Shown: positions 13,447-21,998 of the stretch, piece by piece
Layout of the letters: each line of letters opens with the position of its first letter
How positions within the stretch are numbered: position 1 is the first letter of the stretch
NCBI GenBank assembly: GCA_910585545.1
Contig: CAJUFN010000019.1
Coordinates: 1 to 40,543 of the forward strand
Source of the DNA: an uncultured Lachnospiraceae bacterium
GTDB taxonomy: Bacteria > Bacillota > Clostridia > Lachnospirales > Lachnospiraceae
Length of the DNA: 40,543 nucleotides
Direction of reading: 5' to 3'
The notes under the pieces: model-generated
Databases searched by the model: none
The model's input: only the letters and a program-made list of their open reading frames with translations
Told to the model about the DNA's origin: nothing
Translations under genes and position numbers: made by a program

Positions 13447-15755
13447 GTAGAGCTCAATAATTGTTGTCCAATTTGTATTCCAGCATTGATATACAATTCT
13501 TGTATTTGTTGGTATTTATTATCGATAGCTTCCGGTTCAGATTCCCATACTATTTCATAGATTGCCATAGCTTTTTTGAGATGGGAGGTAGCCTGTTCTA
13601 TATCAGCCTGTACCAGATAGGCAGTTCCCATAGCTTCCTGAATAATGGCATAGTCCAGACACTGATCGGAATTGTATTCTTTTACCAGCCGGGCACATTT
13701 GCGTAAGGAGGATAATCCACGAGACGCTTCACCGGTATCTGTAAGGAGAGCTGCATAGTTGCAGATTTGAACAATACTGTCATTCATATAGAGAAGCTGG
13801 TATTGTTCTAATAAGCTGATTCCCTGCTCCATAGCCTGTTTTGCCAGTTCGGTATTTCCCTGCTGGTGATATAGTCCACCCAGATTTCCATATAGATTTG
13901 CGGCGAGGTGGGCGTTTTCAGGTGTAATAGGAGAAAGCAAAGACATCGCTTCTTTTTCCAGCTTTACGGCTTTTCCAATATTTCTTTCAAGGGTAGCTTT
14001 ATAGTCCAGTAATAATGCCCGGTCAGACACGGTTCCGATAGAAGTGTCTTCCAGCAAAGAAGATAGTTCACGCAGGATTCTTTGCATACCATTTTCTTCG
14101 TGGTATTTTTCCATATATGGGAAAACATCTTCTAAGAATAATAAATAACCAGAAATATCATCTTTAGTTGTTTTTGTAATAATGTTTTCAACGGTTTGGA
14201 AAACAAGTCTGTAGTAGGAAATATCATTGCCGTGTAAAAGGCAGATGTTTTGCAGACTTTCCAGTAAAGGGAAACAGGTTTTTACAGACGGCTGCATATC
14301 TGCAACAGCGATTTCCTGTATCATGGGATGCAGTACAATGGTTCTTCCGGTTTTTGGCTGAATAAATCCCATTTCAATTAAATCATTTACGGCATTCAAA
14401 TCCGGTAAATTCAGCCATGCAGCAAATCTTCGTGCCGGAATACCGGTTAAAGGAATCAGGCACAGACATCTCATTACATCTTGTTGAGTTTCAGAAAGCT
14501 GATATAGAGAGAATAAAGTATGTATGTGTCCATAGTAGGTTTCTTTGCTGCTTTGCCCGTCTTTTATAATATTGATTTTATCAGTTGCATCAAGAGCGAC
14601 ATTTTCTTCCAACAATTTTTTTAAGAGCATTTCTGGTTCCAATATTCCGGTTTCCAGTAAGCGTGATGCCAGTTCTACAGCGAGCGTATGGGCATGGACA
14701 GCTTCTATGATCTGTTCTATGACATCAGATTTTTCTTCTGTGTCGGAGAAAAATTTTCCTGCAAGTTGCAGAAGCGTTGTTTTATCGGAAATTTCTTCCA
14801 ACAGCATACAGGAATGTCCGTCCAGACGGCTTCTGGTAGTAAATAATATCTGACAGCGGTATTTGAGTATGACCGAAAGAAAACTGTCCTGCATGGAAGT
14901 GGCGTTGAAATTATCTACAATCATCAAAGTATCTTCTTTGAGAGAACGCAGAAAACGGTTGTGTTTTCGGAAGCGTTCTTCATCAGAATCCTGCGGAAGA
15001 TCATCCGCAAAATCCATGTCTGTAATATCCTGTTTTAAATCACCGCTGTAGGTGAGATACAGGATATTGGTATATTCTTTCTTATACTGCAGGGCATAAG
15101 CCTTTGCCAGTTCACTTTTCCCGATTCCGGCAATTCCAGATAAAAATACTTTACTCTCTTTTTCCAACAGAGAATGCAGCACTTCGATTTCTTCAGAACG
15201 TCCACAAAAATGCCTGCATGGACGGGGAACGTCATTTCCCATTACAAAATCTGTTAAGACAGGAGAAAGATTTCCGGCGGCTAATAATTTCTTGGTTCGT
15301 GTGTCACGTTTCACAAAATTCCGTTCCATTCCGAAACACAGAACCCTTGTTATGAAAATATGTATGGTGTCTATATCAGCGGGAGAATAAGAACAGATTA
15401 GTTCCTGTTTTTTTGGCTCTGAAATAGATGTATCCTGTAATACTAACTCATATAATTCTTTTGCTGCCATAGCAGAATCATACATCAGAGGAATAATATG
15501 TCGCTGAATGTTTCCTGCCAATTCTAATTGATGTTCTTTATCTAAAAAGTAGGTTACGATCCGGGGACTTACTTTTGCCTGTCCTGTCATCCAACGGCAG
15601 ACCTGTCCATTGTCAAAATCAAAGTCTATGGCTTCATCGCTGCACATAAACGTGTCAAATAACAGATAGGTAAAATCTATTTGATTCATTCCTTTATCTT
15701 CGCTGATATAACGGCGAATGATCGTCATAATCGAACCAAAATCACATCTTTCCAA
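13434..15755 (-). CDS. STAND NTPase: NB-ARC with C-terminal TPR, possible HTH
   Basis: The protein has 773 residues when started at the TTG at 15755, which has an ideal AGGAGGGG site. Residues 1-150 are not a family I can name, but DNGQVCRWMTGQAKVSPRIV (48-67) resembles a helix-turn-helix. The NB-ARC core has Walker A GIAGIGKS (207-214), Walker B LMIVD (about 277-281) and TTRSR. The last 200 residues look like TPR repeats (NLYGNLGGLYHQQGNTELAKQAMEQ and others). STAND proteins act as ligand-gated switches, either as transcription activators (AfsR/MalT type) or defence sensors. Its divergent position from a repeat-controlled recombinase operon favours a regulator of the element. Confidence 0.85.
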   Translation of the reverse strand: MERCDFGSIMTIIRRYISEDKGMNQIDFTYLLFDTFMCSDEAIDFDFDNGQVCRWMTGQAKVSPRIVTYFLDKEHQLELAGNIQRHIIPLMYDSAMAAKELYELVLQDTSISEPKKQELICSYSPADIDTIHIFITRVLCFGMERNFVKRDTRTKKLLAAGNLSPVLTDFVMGNDVPRPCRHFCGRSEEIEVLHSLLEKESKVFLSGIAGIGKSELAKAYALQYKKEYTNILYLTYSGDLKQDITDMDFADDLPQDSDEERFRKHNRFLRSLKEDTLMIVDNFNATSMQDSFLSVILKYRCQILFTTRSRLDGHSCMLLEEISDKTTLLQLAGKFFSDTEEKSDVIEQIIEAVHAHTLAVELASRLLETGILEPEMLLKKLLEENVALDATDKINIIKDGQSSKETYYGHIHTLFSLYQLSETQQDVMRCLCLIPLTGIPARRFAAWLNLPDLNAVNDLIEMGFIQPKTGRTIVLHPMIQEIAVADMQPSVKTCFPLLESLQNICLLHGNDISYYRLVFQTVENIITKTTKDDISGYLLFLEDVFPYMEKYHEENGMQRILRELSSLLEDTSIGTVSDRALLLDYKATLERNIGKAVKLEKEAMSLLSPITPENAHLAANLYGNLGGLYHQQGNTELAKQAMEQGISLLEQYQLLYMNDSIVQICNYAALLTDTGEASRGLSSLRKCARLVKEYNSDQCLDYAIIQEAMGTAYLVQADIEQATSHLKKAMAIYEIVWESEPEAIDNKYQQIQELYINAGIQIGQQLLSSTKNV

Positions 15756-15783
15756 ATAGAATCCCCTCCTGTTCTGTAAAATA

Positions 15784-15838
15784 CTCAATTTCCGCTCAAT
15801 CTATGCTCAATGAGTTTCTTATGAAATTCCATTAAACT
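15784..15838 (+). promoter_or_regulatory. CTCAAT-repeat promoter of the recombinase operon
   Basis: CTCAAT occurs at 15784-15789, 15795-15800 and 15806-15811, an exact 11-bp period. Exactly 21 bases later is TAAACT (15833-15838). There is no -35 at the proper place. It reads toward the 54-residue gene and the recombinase. Motif, period and spacing are the same as at the rep operon promoter 11 kb away. The repeats also lie just ahead of the divergent NB-ARC gene, so that gene may be autoregulated. Confidence 0.75.
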
Positions 15839-15955
15839 GACATCAGGCTGAATGGAGTTGGTCTAATAGAAATTATAGCACAAATTCCAGATCAGCTAAA
15901 GAGTACCGCCGAAAAATGTGTGGTGACAAGAAATATCGGTTTGGAAGGAGGAGCT

Positions 15956-16120
15956 ATGGCACACACAGTTGAATTTGAACGATGTGTTGATTTTCTTGCC
16001 AGAATGATAGAAAAATATGGCAGTGAGCTCCTTCAGGAACTGAATGGATTACCGGAGGAGGACAAAGCAGAAGATAACTGCCAGCAAGAGCAGGAACAGA
16101 ATACATTGGGAAATGATTAG
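15956..16120 (+). CDS. Small acidic protein upstream of the recombinase
   Basis: This 54-residue protein (MAHTVEFERCVDFLARMIEKYGSELL, then a Glu/Gln-rich tail) has a perfect GGAGGAG site. It looks like one amphipathic helix plus a disordered acidic end. I do not recognise the family. It lies between the CTCAAT promoter and the serine recombinase, and a weak terminator-like stem separates the two. A role as recombination directionality factor is a reasonable guess from position, although it is acidic and small for that. Confidence 0.6.
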   Translation: MAHTVEFERCVDFLARMIEKYGSELLQELNGLPEEDKAEDNCQQEQEQNTLGND

Positions 16121-16150
16121 GGAGAGCATAGATGTTGGCTCTCTTTTTTC
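16121..16150 (+). terminator. Weak terminator before the recombinase
   Basis: GAGAGC (16122-16127) pairs with GCTCTC (16138-16143), followed by six T's. With a 6-bp stem it may be leaky, tuning recombinase expression. Confidence 0.6.
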
Positions 16151-16258
16151 TTGCGTGCTATTTGTGCATTTTACCTATATTGACGAGTATGTGCAGCTAC
16201 GGTAAAATATAGTTGGGACAAATAAAAAGTAAACTGTAATTTGATATGGAGAATATAA

Positions 16259-17944
16259 ATGAAAAAGCGAAGATGTTATATATACACAAGGGTATCTACG
16301 TCTATGCAGGTAGAAGGATACAGCTTGGAAGCACAAAAAGAAAGATTGAGAAAATATGCAGATTTTCAGGAAATGGTGATTGTCGGAGAGTATTCGGATG
16401 AGGGAAAGTCAGGAAAAAGTATTGAAGGACGGCAGGAATTTATGCAAATGCTTCGGGATATTGAAGAAGGTAAAGATCGTGTAGAGTTTGTCTTGGTATA
16501 TAAGTTATCCCGTTTTGGAAGAAATGCTGCAGATGTACTTAATTCTTTGCAGAGAATGCAGGATTTTGGAGTAAATTTGATCTGTGTTGAAGATGGTATA
16601 GACAGTTCTAAAGACAGCGGTAAGCTGATGATTTCTGTTCTGTCTGCGGTAGCAGAAATTGAACGTGAAAATATTCTGGTACAGACAATGGAGGGACGCA
16701 GACAAAAGGCGAGAGATGGCAAATGGAACGGCGGATTTGCTCCGTACGGATATAAGCTGTTAAATGGAGAACTGGAAATTGCAGAAGATGAGGCAGAAAT
16801 CATTCGTATTATTTTTGATAAATATATTCATACCAATATGGGAGTAAATGGCATTGCAGCCTATCTGAATGAGCATGGCTACAAGAAGAAAAAGAGACAG
16901 AATAATACGTTGGATGCGTTTGCTACTTCTTTTATAAAGGGTGTCCTTGATAATCCTATTTATTGTGGTAAATTGGCATTTGGAAGAAGGAAAACTGAAA
17001 GAGTGCCAGGCAAGAGAAATGAATTCCGTATTGTAAAGCAGGATTCTTATATATTAAGTGATGGTATTCACGAAGCCATTATTTCCGAAGATGATTGGAA
17101 CTTGGCAAAACAGAAACGAAATATAAATGGAGTAAAGCATGAGAAAATCCATAGTTTGGAGCATGAACATATTTTGTCCGGAATTCTTAAATGTCCAATT
17201 TGTGGAAAGGGAATGTATGGAAATGTAAACCGTAAGAAGAAAAAAGACGGAACATTTTATAAGGATTATTTTTATTATGCCTGCAAGCATAGGTATTATG
17301 TGAATGGTCATAAATGTGATTACCGGAAGCAGTGGAACGAAGAAAAAGTAAATGATGCGATAGCAGAAGTTATTAAAAAGCTGGTGAATAATCCGAAATT
17401 TGAAGCCGCTATACGTGCAAAAATCAATTCTAAGATAGATACCGGAGAATTGGAAACAGAGCATGAGAACTTGAAAAAACAGCTGCGGCAAGTATTGGGA
17501 GCTAAAAATAAGTTAGGACAACAGATGGACAATCTGGATATTTCTGATAAAATGTATGACAGGAAGTATCAGGATATGCAGGATCGGTTAAATGGTTTGT
17601 ATGATGAGATTGAACGACTGGAAAGTCTGATCGATGATATAGTATCCAGAAAAGAGTATATCCGTCAGCAGAAAATTTCTGAGGATGGAGTGTATCAATA
17701 TCTTTTGTACTTTGACAAACTGTATGATAAATTCACCGATATGGAGAAAAAAGAATTTATGAACAGTTTTGTTGAAAGAGTTGATATTTACGAGGATGAA
17801 CAGCCGAACGGAAGATTTTTGAAGCATATAAAATTTAAGTTTCCGGTATTTTTTGACGGTGAAGAAATTCAGGAACTTAGTTGGGACAACGAAACAACAG
17901 TTGAAGTTGTGTGCTTGCTTTCAAACTTAAATCAAATAAGTTGA
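16259..17944 (+). CDS. Large serine recombinase (integrase/excisionase)
   Basis: This 561-residue enzyme cuts and rejoins attachment sites through a phosphoserine bond. The resolvase domain starts CYIYTRVSTSMQVEGYSLEAQ with nucleophile Ser13, and YKLSRFGRNAADV follows. The recombinase domain (about 160-280) contains PYGYKLLNGELEI and VLDNPIYCGKLAFG. A zinc ribbon has CPICGKGM and ACKHR/GHKC pairs, then a coiled coil near 405-465. The C-terminus ends TTVEVVCLLSNLNQIS, which matches the HVETVVLLS segment of rumA, the probable target. The stop codon is followed by out-of-frame rumA coding sequence. This gene therefore marks one end of the mobilizable element. Confidence 0.93.
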   Translation: MKKRRCYIYTRVSTSMQVEGYSLEAQKERLRKYADFQEMVIVGEYSDEGKSGKSIEGRQEFMQMLRDIEEGKDRVEFVLVYKLSRFGRNAADVLNSLQRMQDFGVNLICVEDGIDSSKDSGKLMISVLSAVAEIERENILVQTMEGRRQKARDGKWNGGFAPYGYKLLNGELEIAEDEAEIIRIIFDKYIHTNMGVNGIAAYLNEHGYKKKKRQNNTLDAFATSFIKGVLDNPIYCGKLAFGRRKTERVPGKRNEFRIVKQDSYILSDGIHEAIISEDDWNLAKQKRNINGVKHEKIHSLEHEHILSGILKCPICGKGMYGNVNRKKKKDGTFYKDYFYYACKHRYYVNGHKCDYRKQWNEEKVNDAIAEVIKKLVNNPKFEAAIRAKINSKIDTGELETEHENLKKQLRQVLGAKNKLGQQMDNLDISDKMYDRKYQDMQDRLNGLYDEIERLESLIDDIVSRKEYIRQQKISEDGVYQYLLYFDKLYDKFTDMEKKEFMNSFVERVDIYEDEQPNGRFLKHIKFKFPVFFDGEEIQELSWDNETTVEVVCLLSNLNQIS

Positions 17945-18004
17945 AGTATATTAATGTGGAATTAGAGATGGGGGAATTTGATTTGACGGCGGAGGAGGTT
18001 AAGC
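17899..18004 (+). pseudogene. rumA: rumA 3' fragment A, at the recombinase end (attachment junction)
   Basis: The sequence coding VEVVCLLSNLN at the recombinase end, then (after a frame change near 17940) KYINVELEMGEFDLTAEEV up to about 18000, resembles the RumA/RlmCD C-terminal segment that starts HVETVVLLS. The remaining 80 or so residues of that domain are absent: at about 18005 the similarity stops and a RhuM-like gene begins. I read it as the attR-side junction of the element, later truncated by another event. Confidence 0.65.
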
Positions 18005-18007
18005 AGG

Positions 18008-19019
18008 GCAAAAGATTTAACAAATTCAAGACTAGATAGGCAAAACATATTAAATAATGAAATTGCCATAGAAGAAATACGACAAAAGTCAGGAATAGAC
18101 GGTATTTTATGGGATGGCAGAATCTTTGTAACTCGTGAAATGACAGCTAATTTTTTTGAAGTGGATATAAGAACAATTAGCCGCTATTTGGAACAAAATG
18201 GAGAAGAACTTTCTACAAATGGCTATCAGGTGCTTCGGGGAAAGAAATTAAAAGCTTTCTTAGAATCTGCAAAGGATTGTGGTAAGGACATTTGTGTCCC
18301 TACCAAAACAACAGTACTTGGAGTGTTTGATTTTCGTGCATTTTTAAATATGGCTATGCTTTTATCTGAAAGGGATAAAGCAAGGGCACTGCGACAGTTG
18401 ATGTTGGATATAGTTATTGACCTTATTAACCGTAAAACAGGCGGTGGAACAAAATATATCAATCAGCGGGATAAAGACTTTGTTTTTTCTTCTTTACAAG
18501 AAGATAATTATCGCAGGCAATTTACGGACGTGTTAAAAAATTATGTGGAAGATAACCGATACAAATATGCTCATTTTACTGATATGATATATAAGCATAT
18601 TTAAAGAAAAAGCAAAAGAATATAAGAAAATTTTGGATTTGAAAGCAAATGATAAGGTTCGAGATACATTTTTTAGTGAAATATTGGATATTATTGCAGC
18701 CTATGAGAGCGGTCTTGCTGATGCTATAAAGTGCGAGTATGAGCGAGTAGGCCATATTTTATCACAACAAGAAACAGAAGAAGTGTTTAGACGTTTTGAA
18801 AATATGGCCCTGTGGAAGCCACTTATCCAACGCGGGCGAGTGAAAATGGCAAGTCGTGATATGGCACTAAGGGATGCCTTTCATTATCAATTATCAGAGT
18901 ATATACAACCTCTCGATAAAGATGAATATCAAAAATTTCTGGGTGCTGTCGGAGATGAATTGGACAAGCTGATGCAGGAAAATCAAGAAGTTTTACGCAG
19001 GTTGAAGGAGCGTGATTAA
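18008..19019 (+). pseudogene. RhuM-like DNA-binding protein gene, start lost and frameshifted
   Basis: Coding similarity runs from DLTNSRLDRQNILNNEIAIEEI (18014 on) through MTANFFEVDIRTISRYLEQNGEEL and KTTVLGVFDFRAFLNMAMLLSE to a stop at 18602. It resumes one base out of frame as KEKAKEYKKILDLKAND and continues to 19019. The family normally has an ATG just before the LTNSRLDRQN segment; here a stop codon and rumA-derived bases lie there, so the start has been lost at the junction. One extra T near 18600 explains the frameshift. Such genes precede Doc toxins, as here, and may supply the neutralising or regulatory partner. An internal start at 18140 could still give a 154-residue piece. Confidence 0.75.
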
Positions 19020-19460
19020 ATGGACGGAATCATTTATTTAACGCTCGAACAAGCAGAGGTAATTCATAAAAAGACAATTAAGTATAGTGGTGGGGGAACC
19101 TATGAATCCCTGGATATCGGAAAGCTTGACAGTGTTTTGCAGCATATACAAAATGATGAATACTATCCGACATTTGTGGATAAGATGATACATTTATTCT
19201 TTTGTACCTGCGAATTTCATTGTTTTGCTGACGGCAATAAAAGGCTTGCAATTACACTATCATTACAATTTTTATTATTTAATGGGTACATGGGAATTGC
19301 AAAGAACTTTATGTCAATTACAGAAAATATCAGTTATCATGTCGCCGCAGGAAAAATAAGTAAAGATCTTCTCCATAAAATCATGGCAGCTATTATGGAC
19401 GGCACATATGAACAGAATGAAACGCTTAAGATTGAGATAATGAATGCTATTGCGGAGTAG
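19020..19460 (+). CDS. doc: Fic/Doc family toxin (death on curing)
   Basis: This 146-residue protein has the Doc layout: IYLTLEQAEVIHKKTI at the start, then the catalytic loop HCFADGNKRLA at residues 67-77. His67, Asp71, Asn73 and Arg75 fill the positions of the Doc HxFx(D/E)xNKR motif. Doc phosphorylates elongation factor Tu; other Fic enzymes transfer AMP. The ATG starts directly after the stop of the RhuM-like gene. No Phd-type antitoxin is visible nearby. Either the broken partner gene still yields a working fragment, or the toxin is no longer dangerous. Confidence 0.88.
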   Translation: MDGIIYLTLEQAEVIHKKTIKYSGGGTYESLDIGKLDSVLQHIQNDEYYPTFVDKMIHLFFCTCEFHCFADGNKRLAITLSLQFLLFNGYMGIAKNFMSITENISYHVAAGKISKDLLHKIMAAIMDGTYEQNETLKIEIMNAIAE

Positions 19461-19488
19461 TTTACAGGTAAGAAAGTAAGTGTATAAT
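19461..19488 (+). promoter_or_regulatory. Promoter before rumA fragment B
   Basis: TTTACA (19461-19466), a 16-bp spacer and TATAAT (19483-19488) read into the rumA fragment, which then has an AGGGAG site and a TTG start. Confidence 0.55.
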
Positions 19489-19514
19489 CGTTACTATAGC
19501 AAGGGAGCGAAAGG

Positions 19515-19880
19515 TTGGACAAAAATAATCATGTTGAGACAGTAGTACTGCTTTCCCACAAAAAAACCGATAGCGTAATCAACGTAAAAGTGGAGTTTGG
19601 CGAGGGCGAAGGCAAAGTGCCGCTTGATAATATCGCCAAGAGAGCCGAAGCATACAAGCCGAAAGGGCGAGTTACCTACAAAATGATTAAGGAGTACATA
19701 GAAGCAAAATACGGCTTCAAAGTACATACCGCATATATCGCAGAGGTAAAGAGGGATTTAGGATTGCCGATGTATGATGCTTTCAATGCGGTAGAGGAAT
19801 TGAAACAGCCGAGGAAACACCCGACAGCGGAGAAAGTGGAAGCTATAAAGGATGCTTTGAAGTATTTTGAGGTCATCTGA
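19515..19880 (+). pseudogene. rumA: rumA 3' fragment B (C-terminal 115 residues)
   Basis: The frame encodes HVETVVLLSHKKTDSVINV and the remaining C-terminal domain of a Lachnospiraceae-type RumA/RlmCD, to its natural end ALKYFEVI. The whole N-terminal TRAM and methyltransferase core with the SAM site are missing, so no activity is expected. A TTG at 19515 with a ribosome site adds five foreign residues ahead of HVET. This is an attachment-site remnant rather than a gene with its own role, unless the fragment is expressed from the promoter upstream. Confidence 0.8.
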
Positions 19881-19917
19881 CTAATAAATGCCTTAGTATT
19901 TTAGGAGGTATAATCTG

Positions 19918-20655
19918 ATGTTAAACATAGATGAAAATCAATTAAAATTATTGTTAGAGTAGAAAAGAAAAACGCTTGAACGGAAAAAATATGACGGAAT
20001 AGGGGAGATTATTTCTAGTATATCTTTAATGATCACTTTAGTTATTTCAGATTTTAGCCATTTAACAATTATAGAACCGTTATATTTTAATATTATTGCA
20101 TGGGGTATTTCGATTGTTATATTGGCATATGGAAGTTACACATTTATAAAGAGCATAAAAATTTATTCTGTAGATCAACTATATAGCGAAATAGCAGATA
20201 TTGATCCCAAGATAGAACATCCATTTAATATTGTTGTGATAAGAGACGGCCATGGAAACGGAAAATATTTGGTTTTTAAAAGCAAAAGATGGGATTGTTG
20301 GCTATTTCCAAACTATCATTGTTTAAATAAGATTTTTAGTAAAACGAAAGAATTAAGATATATAACGGAGTGCATAAAAAGAGATTTAAAAATATCAGAA
20401 GAGATAGAGTTTAAGTATATAGGGAATGAAATAAGTGAAAAGTATTCTGTGGGGGATAAAGTAAGAAAAAAATATAATTTTCACTATTTTCAGGAAACGA
20501 ATATTGTGACTGATTTTAATAATCAACGAACTTTTCGTTGCAATGGAAAAAAGTATTGTTGGAAGACTTTGGATCAAATGTATTCCGATAAAAATATTAT
20601 AAAAAAGAATAAGGATGTATTGGATTATATTCGGCGGGTGTGCGACATTAGTTAG
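19918..20655 (+). pseudogene. SMODS-associated NUDIX-like membrane protein, in-frame amber at codon 15
   Basis: An ATG at 19918 with a perfect AGGAGGT site starts MLNIDENQLKLLLE, then TAG (19960-19962). The same frame continues to 20655 with KRKTLERKKYDGIGEI, two membrane spans (about residues 35-75), and a soluble domain PFNIVVIRDGHGNGKYLVFKSKRWDCWLFPNY. The last part resembles the NUDIX-like domain found with CBASS-type cyclic-nucleotide defence genes. No nucleotide cyclase is nearby. A shorter protein from the ATG at 20029 would keep both spans. I am fairly sure of the nonsense codon and less sure of the family. Confidence 0.6.
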
Positions 20656-20771
20656 AAAAGCCAAACCCAAAGCCTCAATCGAAAAATGTTGATGTTTACG
20701 ATGCTTGGAAAGAAATTGATAAGAATAAACCAATAACATTAAACGATGTTTTGAAAAGGTGGAGAAAATAA
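20652..20771 (+). pseudogene. C-terminal remnant of an unidentified gene
   Basis: A start-less frame encodes KPNPKPQSKNVDVYDAWKEI and then KPITLNDVLKRWRK before TAA. It looks like the tail of a real protein, because composition and codon use are normal, but I cannot name it. It suggests a deletion between the NUDIX-like gene and yhcG. Confidence 0.3.
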
Positions 20772-20838
20772 AAATATTGAACAAGTTTGTAGTGGGTGAT
20801 AATGATAGGAAGTGGAACAGGATATGGAGGTGAATATA

Positions 20839-21855
20839 ATGGCGAAAAAAACGGAGATAGTTATGGACGAATATATTGATGTTTTGGAAAAGATAAAAGA
20901 GCGAATTACACAAGCTCAGTATCAAGTAATGACAAGTGCAAATGTTGAACGTAATATTTTGTTTTGGAACATAGGAAATGTACTTCTCCAATACAGTCAA
21001 TGGGGTAATAAATTTGTTGAAACATTATCAAAAGATTTGAGAATGACTTATCCTAGCAGAGAAGGATATTCAGTTAGAAATCTTAATTATATGAAGCAGT
21101 TCGCACGACGAATACCATCTGAAGAAATTTTGCATCAGGGTGGTGCAAAAATTAGTTGGCGTGCAATAAAATTGCTGATAGATAAGACGGATAATTTAGA
21201 GGAACATATGTGGTATACACAGCAATGTCTGGAAAATGGATGGTCTAGTACAGTTCTTTCACATCAGATAGAAAGCGGTTTGTATTACAGACAGGCATTA
21301 GCAGATAAAACAACAAATTTTAAGGAACAGTTAGCTAATCCATTCAGTGAGCAAGCAGAAGAAATTATTAAAGACCCATATATTTTTGATTTTATACCGA
21401 ACGCGAAAAAACTTAGGGAGATTGAGTTAGAAGATGCCCTTGTCCAACAAATAACGAAGTTACTGTTGGAATTTGGGTCAGGCTTTGCTTTTATGGGACG
21501 GCAGTATCCGATTCAAGTAGGAAAAAGAGAGTTTTTCATCGACTTATTATTTTATAATGTGAAATTGCATTGTTATTTTGTGGTAGAGTTAAAAACAGTG
21601 GAATTTGAGCCGGAGTTTGCTGGAAAGTTATCTTTTTATTTATCAGCAGTCGATGGAGAATTGAAATCTCTGAATGATAATCCTACGATTGGATTGTTAT
21701 TATGTAAAGGTAAAGATAAAATGGTAGCGGAATATGCTTTGAAAGATGTAAACAAACCAATGGGAGTAAGTGAATACAAACTTTCCAATCATGTTTCAGA
21801 GGAATTACAGGACAAATTGCCATCGATTGAAGATATTGAAAAAAGGATTAATTGA
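20839..21855 (+). CDS. yhcG: YhcG/DUF1016 family PD-(D/E)XK nuclease
   Basis: This 338-residue protein has the DUF1016 N-terminal domain (RNILFWNIGNVLLQYSQWGNKFVETLSKDLR, SVRNLNYMKQFAR). It then has the C-terminal nuclease fold with FIDLLFYNVKLHCYFVVELKT, where Asp and the Glu-Leu-Lys form the PD-(D/E)XK site, and AGKLSFYLSAVDG. Full length is normal. Family members are found in defence islands and with restriction genes, where they probably cut foreign DNA. The ATG at 20839 follows GGAGGTG. It stands alone apart from the broken NUDIX-like gene upstream. Confidence 0.88.
   Translation: MAKKTEIVMDEYIDVLEKIKERITQAQYQVMTSANVERNILFWNIGNVLLQYSQWGNKFVETLSKDLRMTYPSREGYSVRNLNYMKQFARRIPSEEILHQGGAKISWRAIKLLIDKTDNLEEHMWYTQQCLENGWSSTVLSHQIESGLYYRQALADKTTNFKEQLANPFSEQAEEIIKDPYIFDFIPNAKKLREIELEDALVQQITKLLLEFGSGFAFMGRQYPIQVGKREFFIDLLFYNVKLHCYFVVELKTVEFEPEFAGKLSFYLSAVDGELKSLNDNPTIGLLLCKGKDKMVAEYALKDVNKPMGVSEYKLSNHVSEELQDKLPSIEDIEKRIN
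21124..21150 (+). repeat. 27-bp repeat, copy 1 (inside yhcG)
   Basis: A 27-bp sequence that includes TTTTGCA and TGCAAAA as arms is repeated exactly at 21854-21880. This copy encodes EILHQGGAK in the nuclease N-terminal domain. Confidence 0.8.
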
Positions 21856-21880
21856 AATTTTGCATCAGGGTGGTGCAAAA
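21854..21880 (+). repeat. 27-bp repeat, copy 2 (at the yhcG stop codon)
   Basis: This is an exact second copy of 21124-21150, starting at the last base of the yhcG stop region. With its flanks the arms grow to AATTTTGCA and TGCAAAATT (9 bp). It may be a recombination scar or a short stem. Confidence 0.75.
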
Positions 21881-21893
21881 TTGATGGAGCTTA

Positions 21894-21998
21894 TATTTTG
21901 TGGGAAAAGAGTTGCACGAACGGTATTAGTACTGTATAAATATTGCCTGTATTTCCATAATTTTGTGGGGATATGTTCTAATTTGGTACTCATGTGGA
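21894..21998 (+). repeat. 105-bp attachment-leader repeat, copy 1, with promoter
   Basis: It differs from 24470-24574 at five of 105 positions. It contains TTGCAC (21912-21917), a 17-bp spacer and TATAAA (21935-21940), and ends in CATGTGGA, the first codons of the rumA HVE segment. Beyond that point the two copies diverge as different rumA alleles. This fits the terminal sequence of one element family joined to its target. Confidence 0.8.
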
